Of a stretch of 64,000 nucleotides of DNA, positions 36,101 to 46,036 are shown one piece after another. A model generated the notes under the pieces. It saw only the letters and a list, made by a program, of their open reading frames with translations. It was not told where the DNA came from and searched no databases. This DNA comes from Fragilaria crotonensis. Lineage: Eukaryota > Bacillariophyta > Fragilariophyceae > Fragilariales > Fragilariaceae. The position numbers and the translations under genes were made by a program. The number at the start of each line of letters is the position of its first letter. Position 1 is the stretch's first letter. The stretch lies in contig JAKSYS010000125.1 of NCBI GenBank assembly GCA_022925895.1, positions 1 through 64,000 on the forward strand. Direction: 5' to 3'.

Positions 36101-37691
36101 ACGGGATCGCCGTTGTAATTAGGAACACGAGCATGGCCGTTAGGTTGGTCACGAGTTGGACGTTGGTAATTAGGAGAGGGGACGTCAGAAGGCGGGGTTG
36201 GCGCGCGCGGACGAATAGGCGTGGGTAGGATTTCAAAACCGGTCGGACGCAAGATGACGTTTGCGTTATGGGGAAAAATATGGACGGACGGGCTGCCAAA
36301 TGTCGCAGCTGCAGTACTGAAAGAGATCTGTACGATCGTCGTAGAAAGGTCATTGGCAGTTCGGCGCGGGGGTCCAATGTGTCCCAAGTCCAGGACTCTT
36401 GGGAGCTGATGGTGCGAATCACCACGATCATGGTCGTGGTCGGAAATTGGGAAATGGGGGTTCGCCATGGGGTCGTTTTGAGCGGCGATATCTCCGGATT
36501 GGTCGCTCCGATTTTCGTAAGTGGGAGCTCTTTTTGCAGGTCTTGGAGCGCCGGAGGAGTTTCTGACTTTACTTTTTTGTCGTGTGAAGGTCCGAACGCC
36601 CAACGAAATTGATTTGTTGACTTCCACATTCACGAACATATTGGCGGGTTTTATAACGAATCTCTGGTTGTTTTTGCGTCTGAAAACGCATTCTTTTCGC
36701 AGGGGAAGCATCAGGGGAGGAGGCGGGGACGTCTGAGTCATCGAATTGTCGCTTCCTGGTGGATTTTGGGCGGGTGGGAGCAGGAATCTTGCGGTCGTCG
36801 TCACTGCGAACGCTGTAGTCGTCATCTTGGTCGTCGTCGTCGACGTCGCTTTCGTCGAATAAGTCTGTCTGGGGTTGGTAACTGCGAATAGGGAAGGATG
36901 GTGAGTGCCCTGGATGTCTGGAATGTACTCCTGCTTGATTCTCATTACTTTATGAGTGTTTGAGCGCTCTGCAGTCGCGCTATCGATGGCCTCGGCGTTG
37001 CTAGCCGCTTCATCGTTGTCGTCGTCGTCGGTTTCGGTGGCCCTGAATGTTTTGTTGCGCCCAATAGGAGTTGTAAGGATGCCCTGGATGTATGGATGAG
37101 TCTTTTGGTTGTAGTTGGTGGCGCGGGAAGACTTGTTGTTGCGCTCGGAGTTGGCGCGTTCGATGGCCTCGGCGATGACGGCCGCTTCATCGGTGTCGGA
37201 TTCGTAGGTAATTGCAGCATGAGTAGTGGGAAGCTTCTTCTTTTTCATTGTAGTTTGTTGATTGCCCAGTTTGGCTCTCTTAGAGCGAGTTAGATAGAGG
37301 GTGGGATGGGTGGGCGTAGCGGCAGGAATGTTGACATCTGCGCTGATGACGACTGGAGGCTCCGTTTCGGAGGCAAGAAAGGGGGACGAGTCCTTCTTCT
37401 TCGACTTCTTGTCGGCTTTCGTAAGGTTGAAGCGAATGGTGGGCATGGTGGGTGGGGCTGAAATGCTGCTGAAAGGGCTGGGGCTGCTGTTAACTAAGTT
37501 CTTAAATATTTGTGTGCACTTTGAATCTGGGGGAGCTCTGTTGAAAAATTCTGTTATTTTCAGTTGCTTCAGATCTGACAGTTTAGATGGAAGCATAACT
37601 GAATTCCTGAGCCTAACTAACCTGAAGGTATCAGAGTTAAAAAGGGCAGAGGACGCCTGCCTAAGTCGGTTGATTCTAGGCGAGTGAACCA
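33200..37691 (-). mobile_element. Copia-3 leader region with accessory coding-like sequence
   Basis: Between the 5' LTR and gag lies about 4.5 kb of long minus-strand open frames with no domain that I recognise. The first part (about 37690-35810) is basic and acidic in turn, with Lys-rich patches, Asp runs (DDDMDDDDDDD near 36010) and a PCNA-box-like peptide near 37543-37566. The second part (about 35600-33690) is Ser/Thr/Pro-rich at its start and looks globular in the middle. Ordinary Copia elements have a few hundred bases here. Confidence 0.6.
37674..37691 (-). other. Copia-3 primer binding site, tRNA 3' end type
   Basis: Read on the minus strand, the bases right after the 5' LTR are TGGTTCACTCGCC. 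The opening TGG is the complement of a tRNA CCA end, so the primer is a normal tRNA 3' end. The tRNA is not identified; it is not initiator Met by this acceptor stem. Confidence 0.65.
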
Positions 37692-38594
37692 TGATAGATT
37701 CTGCGTGCGAGCGCGGAGTGGAGGCCAGACCATGGTTAAATCGGGCGCACGTCAGACCGGGGTCGCAGGCAGGTGGTGACGTCACGGTGACGGTATCGGT
37801 CGCTACAGTACGAACGTTGGCCGGTGCTACGGTTTCAGGACTACTGGATGCTACGCTAGCGGCAGAGGAAGCGGGAGTGCTAGTAGCAAACGCGACAGTA
37901 TACGCGTGGGAGTCTACTGGACGGGTATACTGAGCTACGGTATGACTAGGCGTAACTACAGTACATGTAGACGTAGACACAGTGCTAGTAGGCGAAGCAA
38001 CTGTGCTAGTATCTGTAGGTACGATGCAAGTAGATGGTGCTACGTTGCGCGTAGGTGACACTACAGTATGTGGACGTGGGTGGAGTCCTACGGTGACGTC
38101 GGTAGCCAAGTGGGTACTAGTACACTGGCTATCGCTACAGGGGGACTGAACCATGATGACGGCGGGTAAAAAGTCGTCATGGTCAGTTACGCTGCGAGTA
38201 AAATTGTACATTGTTAAAATCGGTGGCCGGACTAAATAAATTTACAGGTTGACAAATTTGTGAGAAAATCGTTGATCACAAGTGAGTGATCAACTTCGTT
38301 TGATGAGTGTTTCTGAGGAACACTCAGGAACACAAATGAAACGGTGCACGTCTGAAGAGTGCACGTCTGAAAAGGTGTACGTCTGAAGAGGTCGTACGAG
38401 GCCGAGCGTTGGGCGAGAAAATGGTCGTTTATGCAACGAACGACATGAAAACGATCGTTACAATTTCCGAGTGGGATATGATTCCCGTACGACAGTAACG
38501 ATACAACGTATACTGTTTACTAGCCTAATGTGAAGTGTCGCACTGAATAATGTAGATAGTAAAAATACGTAGGAGCGGTACTAAAAGTCTGTCA
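37692..38594 (-). repeat. Copia-3 5' LTR
   Basis: It matches 26642-27542 with about five differences. Its outer end lies 197 bp from the start codon of the PqiA-like host gene, which reads in the opposite direction. Confidence 0.93.
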
Positions 38595-38599
38595 GTTGG
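38595..38599. repeat. Copia-3 target duplication, right copy
   Basis: GTTGG, matching 26637-26641. Confidence 0.88.
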
Positions 38600-38790
38600 A
38601 TTGTACTACCAATACGATTGTACGCCTACTCTGCTAGTGCAATACCATGTCTGTAGCTAGAGTAGGAGAGACGTGCGTTCCCAGGCATCAGTTTTTTGGA
38701 TCATCACGCATCATCACCCAATCGATCAACGATCAACGTCAGAACAAATAGCCGCGACTTGCACTTTACAATAATAGCAAAAATATCAAC

Positions 38791-40782
38791 ATGAATACAG
38801 ATTGCGATGGATTGCAGGAACCAGAAAGGAACGTTGACTCTGGTAACATTGAATGCATCCAAACGAAGGAAAGAGAAAATGAAGATGATGACCATGACGT
38901 ACTAGTCCAGATGAGCAATTTGGCCACGAGCCTCAAAAGCGATCACGAAGTATCGACAGAGGATGAAACTGATCCTCTCCTTGATGATGATAACGACGAT
39001 ACCGACAACGACATGATCAACACTTCATCACAATTACAAACGCAAACTCACCATGAACATGAAAGATCACATTTATCGTCGCTGGCATGGGCTCCCACGA
39101 CACCAAGAATTGCCGCATGGATCATTCCTCTCTGTGCCATACTAACTCATGGACTCTTCCTGTACGGTCAAATTGAACCCATGTGGCGCTTAACACAGAG
39201 TCAATCGGTGGATATTTGGTGGAATGCCACGAGTACAACAGCACGATGGGCCTACGATACGTTGGGCCTACCGCAGGAATTGAATATTGTTCGGCACGAC
39301 CAATCCACGATTCAAACCTTTACCTACTCGTTTGCCATTCAAGAACTATGGGCCGCCAAGGGTATGCCGGGAACTACCTTGCCACGCATTGCAGCTGTCC
39401 TGCTGGCACTGTTTTCGGGAGTGTGGCCACATTTGAAACTCATTCTCTTGAATGCAACATGGTTCCTACGTCTCAGTCCGAAACCTCGAACCTCCATATT
39501 GCACTGGCTATCCTGTCTCGGCAAGTGGTCGTTGGCTGACATTTTGGTGGTTTGTGTCATGGTGGGTGTATTGCACATTGACTGGATTGTGGATCCCGAT
39601 GCCATCCGATTGGGAATATCCGATCATTTGCCAGAAATGTTACATTTGGTTCAAACCCAATTCAATGCCACGGCTCTCTGCACTCAATTGCTCTCCGTCG
39701 ACTGCTACCATCCCGATAGTATCTCTCATCACATTCAATGCGATGCCTGTATTACGGGTGTCAACACTGCATTCTGGAAGAAGGATTGGGCCGGATCGAC
39801 GGGCAAGAGCATCCTCAATGGTATTGAAACGAGCGGAGGTGGGATTTGTGAATTGCGTGTGATTGGGATGCGAGGAATATATTCCTTTTGTGCGGCTGTC
39901 ATTTTCTCCATCCTACTGAGTCTTGTTGTGGATCTATTGGACCATCGTGCTCATGACGACTTGACTGTGACAGAGCCGACGACGACGATGCCTTCTCAAA
40001 ATGAGGCTCTTAGTGAGCACGTGAGGGATATGGAGGAACCTTCTGCCACGAACTATAGCCTTTTGATGGACGAAGAAGACGAGCCCCTATTGGAAGGGAC
40101 TGTGCAATCCAGTTTAAATGTGGAAAGCGGCAACGTGGAGGACGATGCCGACGAAACTACCGTGAGAGTCCCCATCCGTTGGTTCAGTTGCACACACGCC
40201 TTCTTTTCTTTTCTCGTTTTGATTCTCTCCGTCTTTGCCACATCATGGATCACATTGGAACGACAAGTCCACGGCGCCATACCCATGTTATTGCATCAAA
40301 TTCTCGGTGTCGAATGGAGCAAATCCTACTCGCTCCGTTCCTTGAGTGCCACCACCGGTGCTGCCGGGGGGTGGGATATTTTGCTCATGTGCACGTTTTC
40401 GTTATTCATTGTGGCCGGTCCTGTCGTTCGGTCCAGTCTTTGTGTCCTGGGACACGTGTTGCCCGGTCGATTGTCCACCATACAAACCTTTGTGGACCTG
40501 ATTGGTGCATTCTGTGCCTGGGAAGTCTTTGTCATTGCTGTTGCCATGATTTGTCTCCTCATGCCATCGATTACTGGCACAATTCTCATGGACAGTCGAT
40601 GTTCGGAAGTGGACCCCACGGGGTCCTGTTTTGAAGTGGAATTTCGTGTGCTTCAAACCTTTGGACTCATTCTCGTCGCTGGGGTTGTTCTGGTGCTGAT
40701 ATCGAATACCTTTTCATTTTTTGCTCGTAAGCGACAACAGACGAGATCAGCTCGCTTGCAACGACGACGACGACGACGATGA
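38791..40782 (+). CDS. PqiA/LetA-like two-module membrane protein
   Basis: A 663-residue protein with an acidic, disordered N-terminus (to about residue 100). About eight membrane segments follow, in two halves (near 108-128, 198-222, 248-264, 363-384, then 468-488, 525-546, 568-592, 622-644), and the C-terminus is Arg-rich. In each half a Pro-led segment (VWPHLKLILL; VAGPVVRSSL) is followed by a W...D/E-V segment (GKWSLADILVV; CAWEVFVIAVA). This is the arrangement of bacterial PqiA/LetA, which have two four-helix PqiA domains and work with MCE proteins in lipid transfer between membranes. The Cys-rich loop at 297-352 is likely lumenal. DETDPLL and EDEPLL fit acidic dileucine sorting signals. 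Family assignment is by pattern only. The gene has no visible intron, and Copia-3 sits just upstream. Confidence 0.6.
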   Translation: MNTDCDGLQEPERNVDSGNIECIQTKERENEDDDHDVLVQMSNLATSLKSDHEVSTEDETDPLLDDDNDDTDNDMINTSSQLQTQTHHEHERSHLSSLAWAPTTPRIAAWIIPLCAILTHGLFLYGQIEPMWRLTQSQSVDIWWNATSTTARWAYDTLGLPQELNIVRHDQSTIQTFTYSFAIQELWAAKGMPGTTLPRIAAVLLALFSGVWPHLKLILLNATWFLRLSPKPRTSILHWLSCLGKWSLADILVVCVMVGVLHIDWIVDPDAIRLGISDHLPEMLHLVQTQFNATALCTQLLSVDCYHPDSISHHIQCDACITGVNTAFWKKDWAGSTGKSILNGIETSGGGICELRVIGMRGIYSFCAAVIFSILLSLVVDLLDHRAHDDLTVTEPTTTMPSQNEALSEHVRDMEEPSATNYSLLMDEEDEPLLEGTVQSSLNVESGNVEDDADETTVRVPIRWFSCTHAFFSFLVLILSVFATSWITLERQVHGAIPMLLHQILGVEWSKSYSLRSLSATTGAAGGWDILLMCTFSLFIVAGPVVRSSLCVLGHVLPGRLSTIQTFVDLIGAFCAWEVFVIAVAMICLLMPSITGTILMDSRCSEVDPTGSCFEVEFRVLQTFGLILVAGVVLVLISNTFSFFARKRQQTRSARLQRRRRRR

Positions 40783-41370
40783 GGGCTTATGCCGTGTACT
40801 ATATAGGATGAGAACTTCTTTGTTTTTTCCTTGTTACTTACGCATTTCATGCACTCAAATATGCAGTCGTCCAAACCGTCACGCAGTCCCACGTCCATTT
40901 ATCATTTTGGTTCATCCGCACTCCACCCACACCGCACCTTCAAACAACAACATCCATGAGAAACAGAATGCGGTGATGATCCAGCCAACGCTTAGATATT
41001 AGAAACATTTGTGGCAAAGGGGTGTTGTTTGACTCCCCGCAAGGACCGGATCGGTGCTTGTGTCGGGACTACGCGCGCCGTCGAACATTGGTTGAGCAAA
41101 TGTGCCAGCTGGAGTCATCTAAAAATATGCCTACGAGAGAGTTGTATGATACTATTGGAAGGTGGTCATAGCTAGGATTACGAACAAAAATGCCGTCAAG
41201 CTCATCAGCTGGCTTGAGGAATGTGTGAACCATCCCTCGCAACTCCTACAATACGATGAGTACACAGGAACACAGTCACATTTCCTCCGGCGTCGTCCAC
41301 CTCCTCGAAATCAGACATTTGTTGAGGAATTCGCCACAGTCATTGGACCTCTGCTTCGTGGGGGCATCGA

Positions 41371-41510
41371 ATTGGATGGGATCCTGTTTTGAAGTAGAAT
41401 TTCGAGTGTTGCAAACCTTTGGACTCATTCTGGTTCGTGTTTGTCGTGGTGCTGAGATATCGAATGTTTCCTCCTTTTTTCCTCGTTAGCGACAACAGAC
41501 AATTTCATCT
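41371..41510 (+). pseudogene. Truncated copy of the 3' end of the PqiA-like gene
   Basis: About 135 bp match 40613-40745 at roughly 80%. Both encode GSCFEVEFRVLQTFGLIL and both end at GCGACAACAGAC. Only the last membrane segment of the parent is present, and no upstream part is seen, so this is a 5'-truncated duplicate. The rest of 40783-41637 shows nothing recognisable. Confidence 0.8.
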
Positions 41511-41637
41511 GAGATCGAGAGCCTAAAGTTTTCTATCGATCTATTGATACAGTGTGAGGGTGGTCAACCCTGATAGTAGCAAGAATGCTCAACTCTGACG
41601 AATACAGAAGTCAACCAAAGTGTTCGTAACCTATCAA

Positions 41638-43343
41638 TCACAGGTCGTCCTTGAACAGTTCCAACACCTGCATGGCCATGGGACGAACGAAGTAGCGACA
41701 AGGGTGAGAAAAGTCAGTTGATGAGTCCCAAATTGGATCCAGAATGTCAGTTCCGTCCAGCAAATAGGTTCGAGAACGATTCTTGAACCGAAACGATTTG
41801 GCATTCTTGATGGATGGGAACTGAACCTGCTCCACTTGATTCCACAGCTCATTATTGTACATGTCAATCAGAGGCGGAACTCTCCAATCGCTGCCCGCAA
41901 GCATGTCGCGGCCCATTGGGCTGTGAATGACAGTGTTGACAAAAATGAGCACTCCTGGTTTAGCACTCTCTTCCAGCTCGGCGATGAGGATCGACAAGCT
42001 CTCCAGGAATGCAGCCGGCGTTGATGGGCTATCATCGTAACGGGATGCATCCCATTGTCCGATGGAAACCACAATAACATCAAAGTGGTTTCCGTGTTTT
42101 TCAAATATTTTTCTGCCGTACCCTGCACCGCCATCTTTGCCATAACAAATTCTACGATACCGAAATCTTGTCAGGTTCTTTCTATAACGACCTGACCGAT
42201 CGCTTCGGTCATCACCTTTCGGATTGTATTTGCCACAGCCGCCACCATGATAATGTTGTGTCCGACCGTAATAAATATCAGACACCTGATTGTGGAGATA
42301 TCGTGCATGGCTGTCACCAAGGAACAGTATAGCTTTGTTGTTGTTGTTGTTGCGGTGCGTTCCATCGGCACCACCATCATCATTGTCAGCATCCTGAGAT
42401 GGCTGTCCCAGTTCTTGCAGAAAGCGCGGCATTGGCGAGTAGGAATGTCCAAAGTATTCGGCTGCGTAATTGACAATCCCGTTGGTTGGATCGACGGGAA
42501 GCCACATGTAATTGTCGAATCGGTGTTCCACACTGATAAAATCGTCATAGTGAGTGTTGGCTAGCCAGTCATGAACTTGGAACAATGTGGGTATGAATGT
42601 TGGAGAGTGCAGTTTCGTACAATTTTCCGAACGAGTGTAGGTGTCTGCACCACAGGTCGGCGCAAACACCCAGGCATGGTGTGCAAAGAATGCATTCTTC
42701 GGAAACGGCTGATTTCACAGTGGAGTTGCTTCACGAAGAAAGGGAGGCATATCAAACTTGTGAGGAACAAACGTCCTGTTGAGGTTTGGCATGACTGGTA
42801 TACCAATTTGATCCTTGAATCGTGTCGAATCGTTGTTGGGTATCCCGTCGGCAGCCATGTGTCAGTGCAATAAATTTGCATCCATATAATACGTTCCAGG
42901 TACGGGAAGGAGAGCGCATCCGCTTTGTTGTCTTTCGCCTGGATCGCTTTGCTTATTTCTGACTTGATTTAGGAGCGGCACACATGAACCAAGGCAGCCC
43001 CACAGAGGCGAAGTCGAATGTACGGATGGGGCCAGAACACTGTACTTTGGGTGCTGATAAGAAAGTTGAAACATGCCTTTCCTGTCGCCGAGAGGGAAAC
43101 CCTTGCGTTGAACTCTACGTTTTCGGCGTTGGCTTGAAGATGGCTTCCGTATTGTAGGAAGAAATCGTGAATGATGGTCGTCGTCGGAGAGTCATAGTGT
43201 GGATGGTTCATTCCTTTGCAATCACCGTGTTCAGCAAATGTTCCCAGGAGCCAAGCACTCATGCAAATAGTCCAAGTCGCCACGACAAAAGCCAGGAAGA
43301 ATATCAGGTTCCACAATGCATGCCATGATGATGGTAATCGCAT
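41638..43343 (-). CDS. SGNH/PC-esterase-like type II membrane protein (interrupted frame)
   Basis: The C-terminal 343 codons (42669-41638) show SGNH hydrolase blocks: FLGDSHARYL with the catalytic Ser, SIGQWD in the block III position, and DSSTDFSHPC giving the Asp-x-x-His pair near the end. Such proteins remove or add acyl groups on carbohydrates in the secretory pathway or at the surface. The N-terminal part (from ATG at 43343) supplies a signal anchor (WNLIFFLAFVVATWTICMSAWLLG). It changes frame at or near a CCCC run (42998-43001). From there one frame continues to the end but carries two in-frame TGA codons (complement of 42862-42864 and 42715-42717), with protein-like sequence (FVPHKFDMPPFLREATPL, NQPFPKNAFFAHHAW) around them. 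It may be a decaying gene, contain introns, or have recoded TGA. Confidence 0.6.
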
Positions 43344-43675
43344 TGCTGTCTACCGGTAGTCTCGAGTCTCGACGTCGTTGTCACGATCACCGCACCATCT
43401 CGTTCGTCGAGAAAACTCAGTGTTATGCATAAGTCTAAAGAGTCTGCATATATATATTCATGTATATATAAAGGTATGTACTTTCGGAGCTTCCCTATGA
43501 ATATAGCATAAGACGAATCGCCTCTAACAATCGTTACATTGGGCGACCGAATAAGTTATATATGTGAGATCTGAGGTTTTGTGTTACGAGATTGATAGCA
43601 TAGTATATCGGTCGCTTCAGGATGCATACGGCTGGTTGCAATAAATGAAAACTTATAGTAGCCCACGTAGACCCT

Positions 43676-43895
43676 AGTACAAAAGAATAGCATTAACCCT
43701 GTCGAACTAAAATTATCACGGCAAATTGCACGCTTCGTTCGTCTCACAATGGCGCTCAAAGATCTCTCAAGATCTCCGTGGTTTTTTGAGCTGCCGTATT
43801 TCCACGAGAGTTTATAGACTTGTGTTCAAGTCCATGAATGAAAACCGTTCATGGAAATACTGCAGCAATGAAATTCACAAAGTTATGGCAACATC
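43676..43895 (+). repeat. Dispersed diverged repeat, copy A
   Basis: It shares ordered blocks with 61945-62145, among them TAGTACAAAAGAATAG, TCAAGATCTC, GAACTGCC/GAGCTGCC and TGGAAATACTGC. Both copies can encode a W-K-Y-C peptide. It is an unnamed, old repeat family, or a pair of gene remnants. Confidence 0.6.
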
Positions 43896-44255
43896 GGTGA
43901 ACATGCCGCTGCGCTCATTGTGGAAATGCCATACGAGGGTCTCACGCGCCATGCTTTCCAAAAAAATTAAGAACGAGATGTTTAGTATGGCTCAGTACGT
44001 AGAATCGTTAAATGTCAAATAAATCCATACGAGGGTCTACGCATCCTACGAAAATCATCATCATGATGCAACCAGCTATACGCATATAAGCATCGGCTTA
44101 TGATGATATAAACGCTTGTGTCTCTATCATACACATAAATCCTGGTCGCAAGCAGACGGAGTTGCTGAAAAGTCAATTCGAAGGTTTTTTGCAAAAAACT
44201 AATATAATTTATGTTCGCAACCATGATACCATGACCACGTCCCAAATCACCACGT

Positions 44256-44365
44256 TCACAACTTCAAAACACAGTTCTCGTGCTTGCGGCGGCAGAGAGC
44301 AATGTAACTCTCATTGCTGATCCACAAAATTGCACCAGTGACTGGAGCCACAGTCCACGGAGTCT
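44256..44365 (+). pseudogene. Truncated copy of the 3' end of the P-type ATPase gene
   Basis: About 110 bp match 46050-46160 at roughly 80% in the same orientation (CTTCAAAACACA, then CTGGAGCCACAG). The match covers the C-terminal codons and the start of the 3' flank of the ATPase (coding strand is minus). Nothing else of the gene is present. The surrounding 43896-44580 shows no gene. Confidence 0.78.
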
Positions 44366-44580
44366 CTATGTTGAAGTACAGAGTAGCCTACTCTAGGTAG
44401 ATTGGGCATGATTGGAAAATGGCAAAGGACAACATTAGAATGTATTTCCATGGCAATACGCTCTACTACTACCGTACGCCGTATTGCTTTTTGAGCCCAA
44501 AACTACTATTGTTATGCACATGAAGGCAGTCTCGACATTTCTTTTCATCAACATCCACAATCAATCATTGCTATACTCCA

Positions 44581-45033
44581 TCATTCACGAGTGCCGGCGT
44601 CTTTGGGTTTTGTCGTCATGGGAGGCTCGGGGGTTTCAGGACTATCAGGAGGAGCTTTCCGCCAACCTCTCCTTCCAAGTTCGCGGGAAGGATCGTCGGT
44701 GGACGTCAGATCACGAGTGCCGGCATCTTTGGGTTTTGTCGTCATGGGAGGCTCGGGGGTTTGAGGACTACCGGTAGTAGGAGGAATTTTCCTCCAACCT
44801 TTCCTTCCAAGTTCTCGGATCGGATCGTCGGCAAAGATAGTATCTTGGTGATCTGGGGGTTCAGCAGTTTGGCCAAGATCTTGTTTTGAATCTTGCTCGA
44901 CTGCGACGGGAGTTTGATCACCTACTCCGCCACGAAGAAGGCGGCGGTAGTGGTCGTCGGCAGATGCCTGCAAGACAACAAGGAGAAAGACAGCAGTGAG
45001 GAATGCTGATTTTATCAACAAATGATAGTTCAT
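44581..45033 (-). CDS. Small secreted protein with two 42-residue repeats
   Basis: A 150-residue protein with a clear signal peptide (HLLIKSAFLTAVFLLVVLQASA) followed by RRLLRGG. Two tandem units of 42 codons (126 bp at DNA level) each read DDPxRELGRxGWRKxPP, then a Pro/Thr stretch, then TPEPPMTTKPKDAGTR. The units carry GRK or GRR before GWRK, which look like dibasic processing sites. No known family. It could be a precursor of small secreted peptides or a wall-matrix protein. The repeat ends only one residue before the stop. Confidence 0.65.
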   Translation of the reverse strand: MNYHLLIKSAFLTAVFLLVVLQASADDHYRRLLRGGVGDQTPVAVEQDSKQDLGQTAEPPDHQDTIFADDPIRELGRKGWRKIPPTTGSPQTPEPPMTTKPKDAGTRDLTSTDDPSRELGRRGWRKAPPDSPETPEPPMTTKPKDAGTRE

Positions 45034-46036
45034 GTTTTATTTTTATGTGAGTGCAAAGTCGAAGTAAAAAGGTATCAACGTTCGCGTTTGGTCGCACTGT
45101 GGCTTCGCATTTAATGAGAAGTCGGATTTCAAGGGAGAAACAAGTACAGCTCTGTGTCAATATGCAGAACTCTGAGGTCCAAATGAACAGGTGCTGATGA
45201 TGTAGTATCTTTTGCGTTCGGTTTCGGCTGAGCGGGCCAATATTCGCATTTGGAACACCACTTGGTTCGCATTTCCCTCTCCGCGAGTGTTGGAACACTT
45301 GCCCATAGTAACCCTGCGATCCCATGTGCTGTATGTGATTTGATGTTTATGATGGTCATATGAACATGACAATGAGATGATTCCTTAGTCGTATTGACTT
45401 AGAACCTGTCCTTGATTTTATTGAGTCAGGAGACGGCTCAATCGTTGTCAACGGTAAAGCAGAATAACGAGTCAAATCAATAAGATGAGAAACATAACAA
45501 ATGTTGTAAGCATATACTTGGAGTATATCGTTGTATTGTATACTGAATACACCAGTAAAATGTTTTGTGATGAGGTTGTAAAAATGGATGCTAATCGGAG
45601 TCAAATCACGATAACAAAAACCCATCGTTGGTGAGGATGTGAAAAGCGATGAAAAAGACAAGAAACGAAACGCGACTGCGATCGCGACTCGCGACTTCAT
45701 GGCGCCGAAACACGCGAAAAAGGTCGCAAACTATGCTCGTCGTGGATTTTATCGGACGTTCTCCATATACTCCTCATACTCAGTGGGTACGCCAACTGCC
45801 GGTATGACTACCGGTAGTACCAGTAACGGTTACTACAAATAAAAACGCTGCTATACCGGTATTTACAGTACATGGTCCCGCCGGTATCTCACCAGCCACC
45901 TGACGCACAGTAGCGCTCCACTACTCGTACTCGTATGCTACTAGACGTAGTACGAGTACTCGAAGTCTACTCCAGCATCCAGTACAAGCTTCGTTCATCA
46001 CAACACGACCATCTCATCGACGCGTCTCAACACAAA
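45034..46036. other. Intergenic stretch, no gene seen
   Basis: Nothing coding is convincing. The part 45780-45990 is rich in CCGGTA and GTAC words and holds an inverted repeat built on CTCGTACT and AGTACGAG (about 45920-45965). Confidence 0.5.

Larger units (their letters stand above)
26642..38594 (-). mobile_element. Copia-3, large Ty1/Copia LTR retrotransposon (broken, very young)
   Basis: LTRs of 901 and 903 bp, about 99.4% alike, with TG...CA ends on both strands and GTTGG on each side. The element reads on the minus strand. In reading order: 5' LTR (38594-37692), primer site, a long coding-like leader (about 37690-33200), gag (about 33180-31660) with capsid-like sequence and a CCHC knuckle, protease (DSGATSHY), integrase, reverse transcriptase (FVDDMLYVG) and RNase H (ending near 27560), then polypurine tract and 3' LTR. 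PR-INT-RT-RH order fixes the Copia superfamily. At 11.95 kb it is far longer than the usual 5-6 kb. It is broken at several places. Confidence 0.93.
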
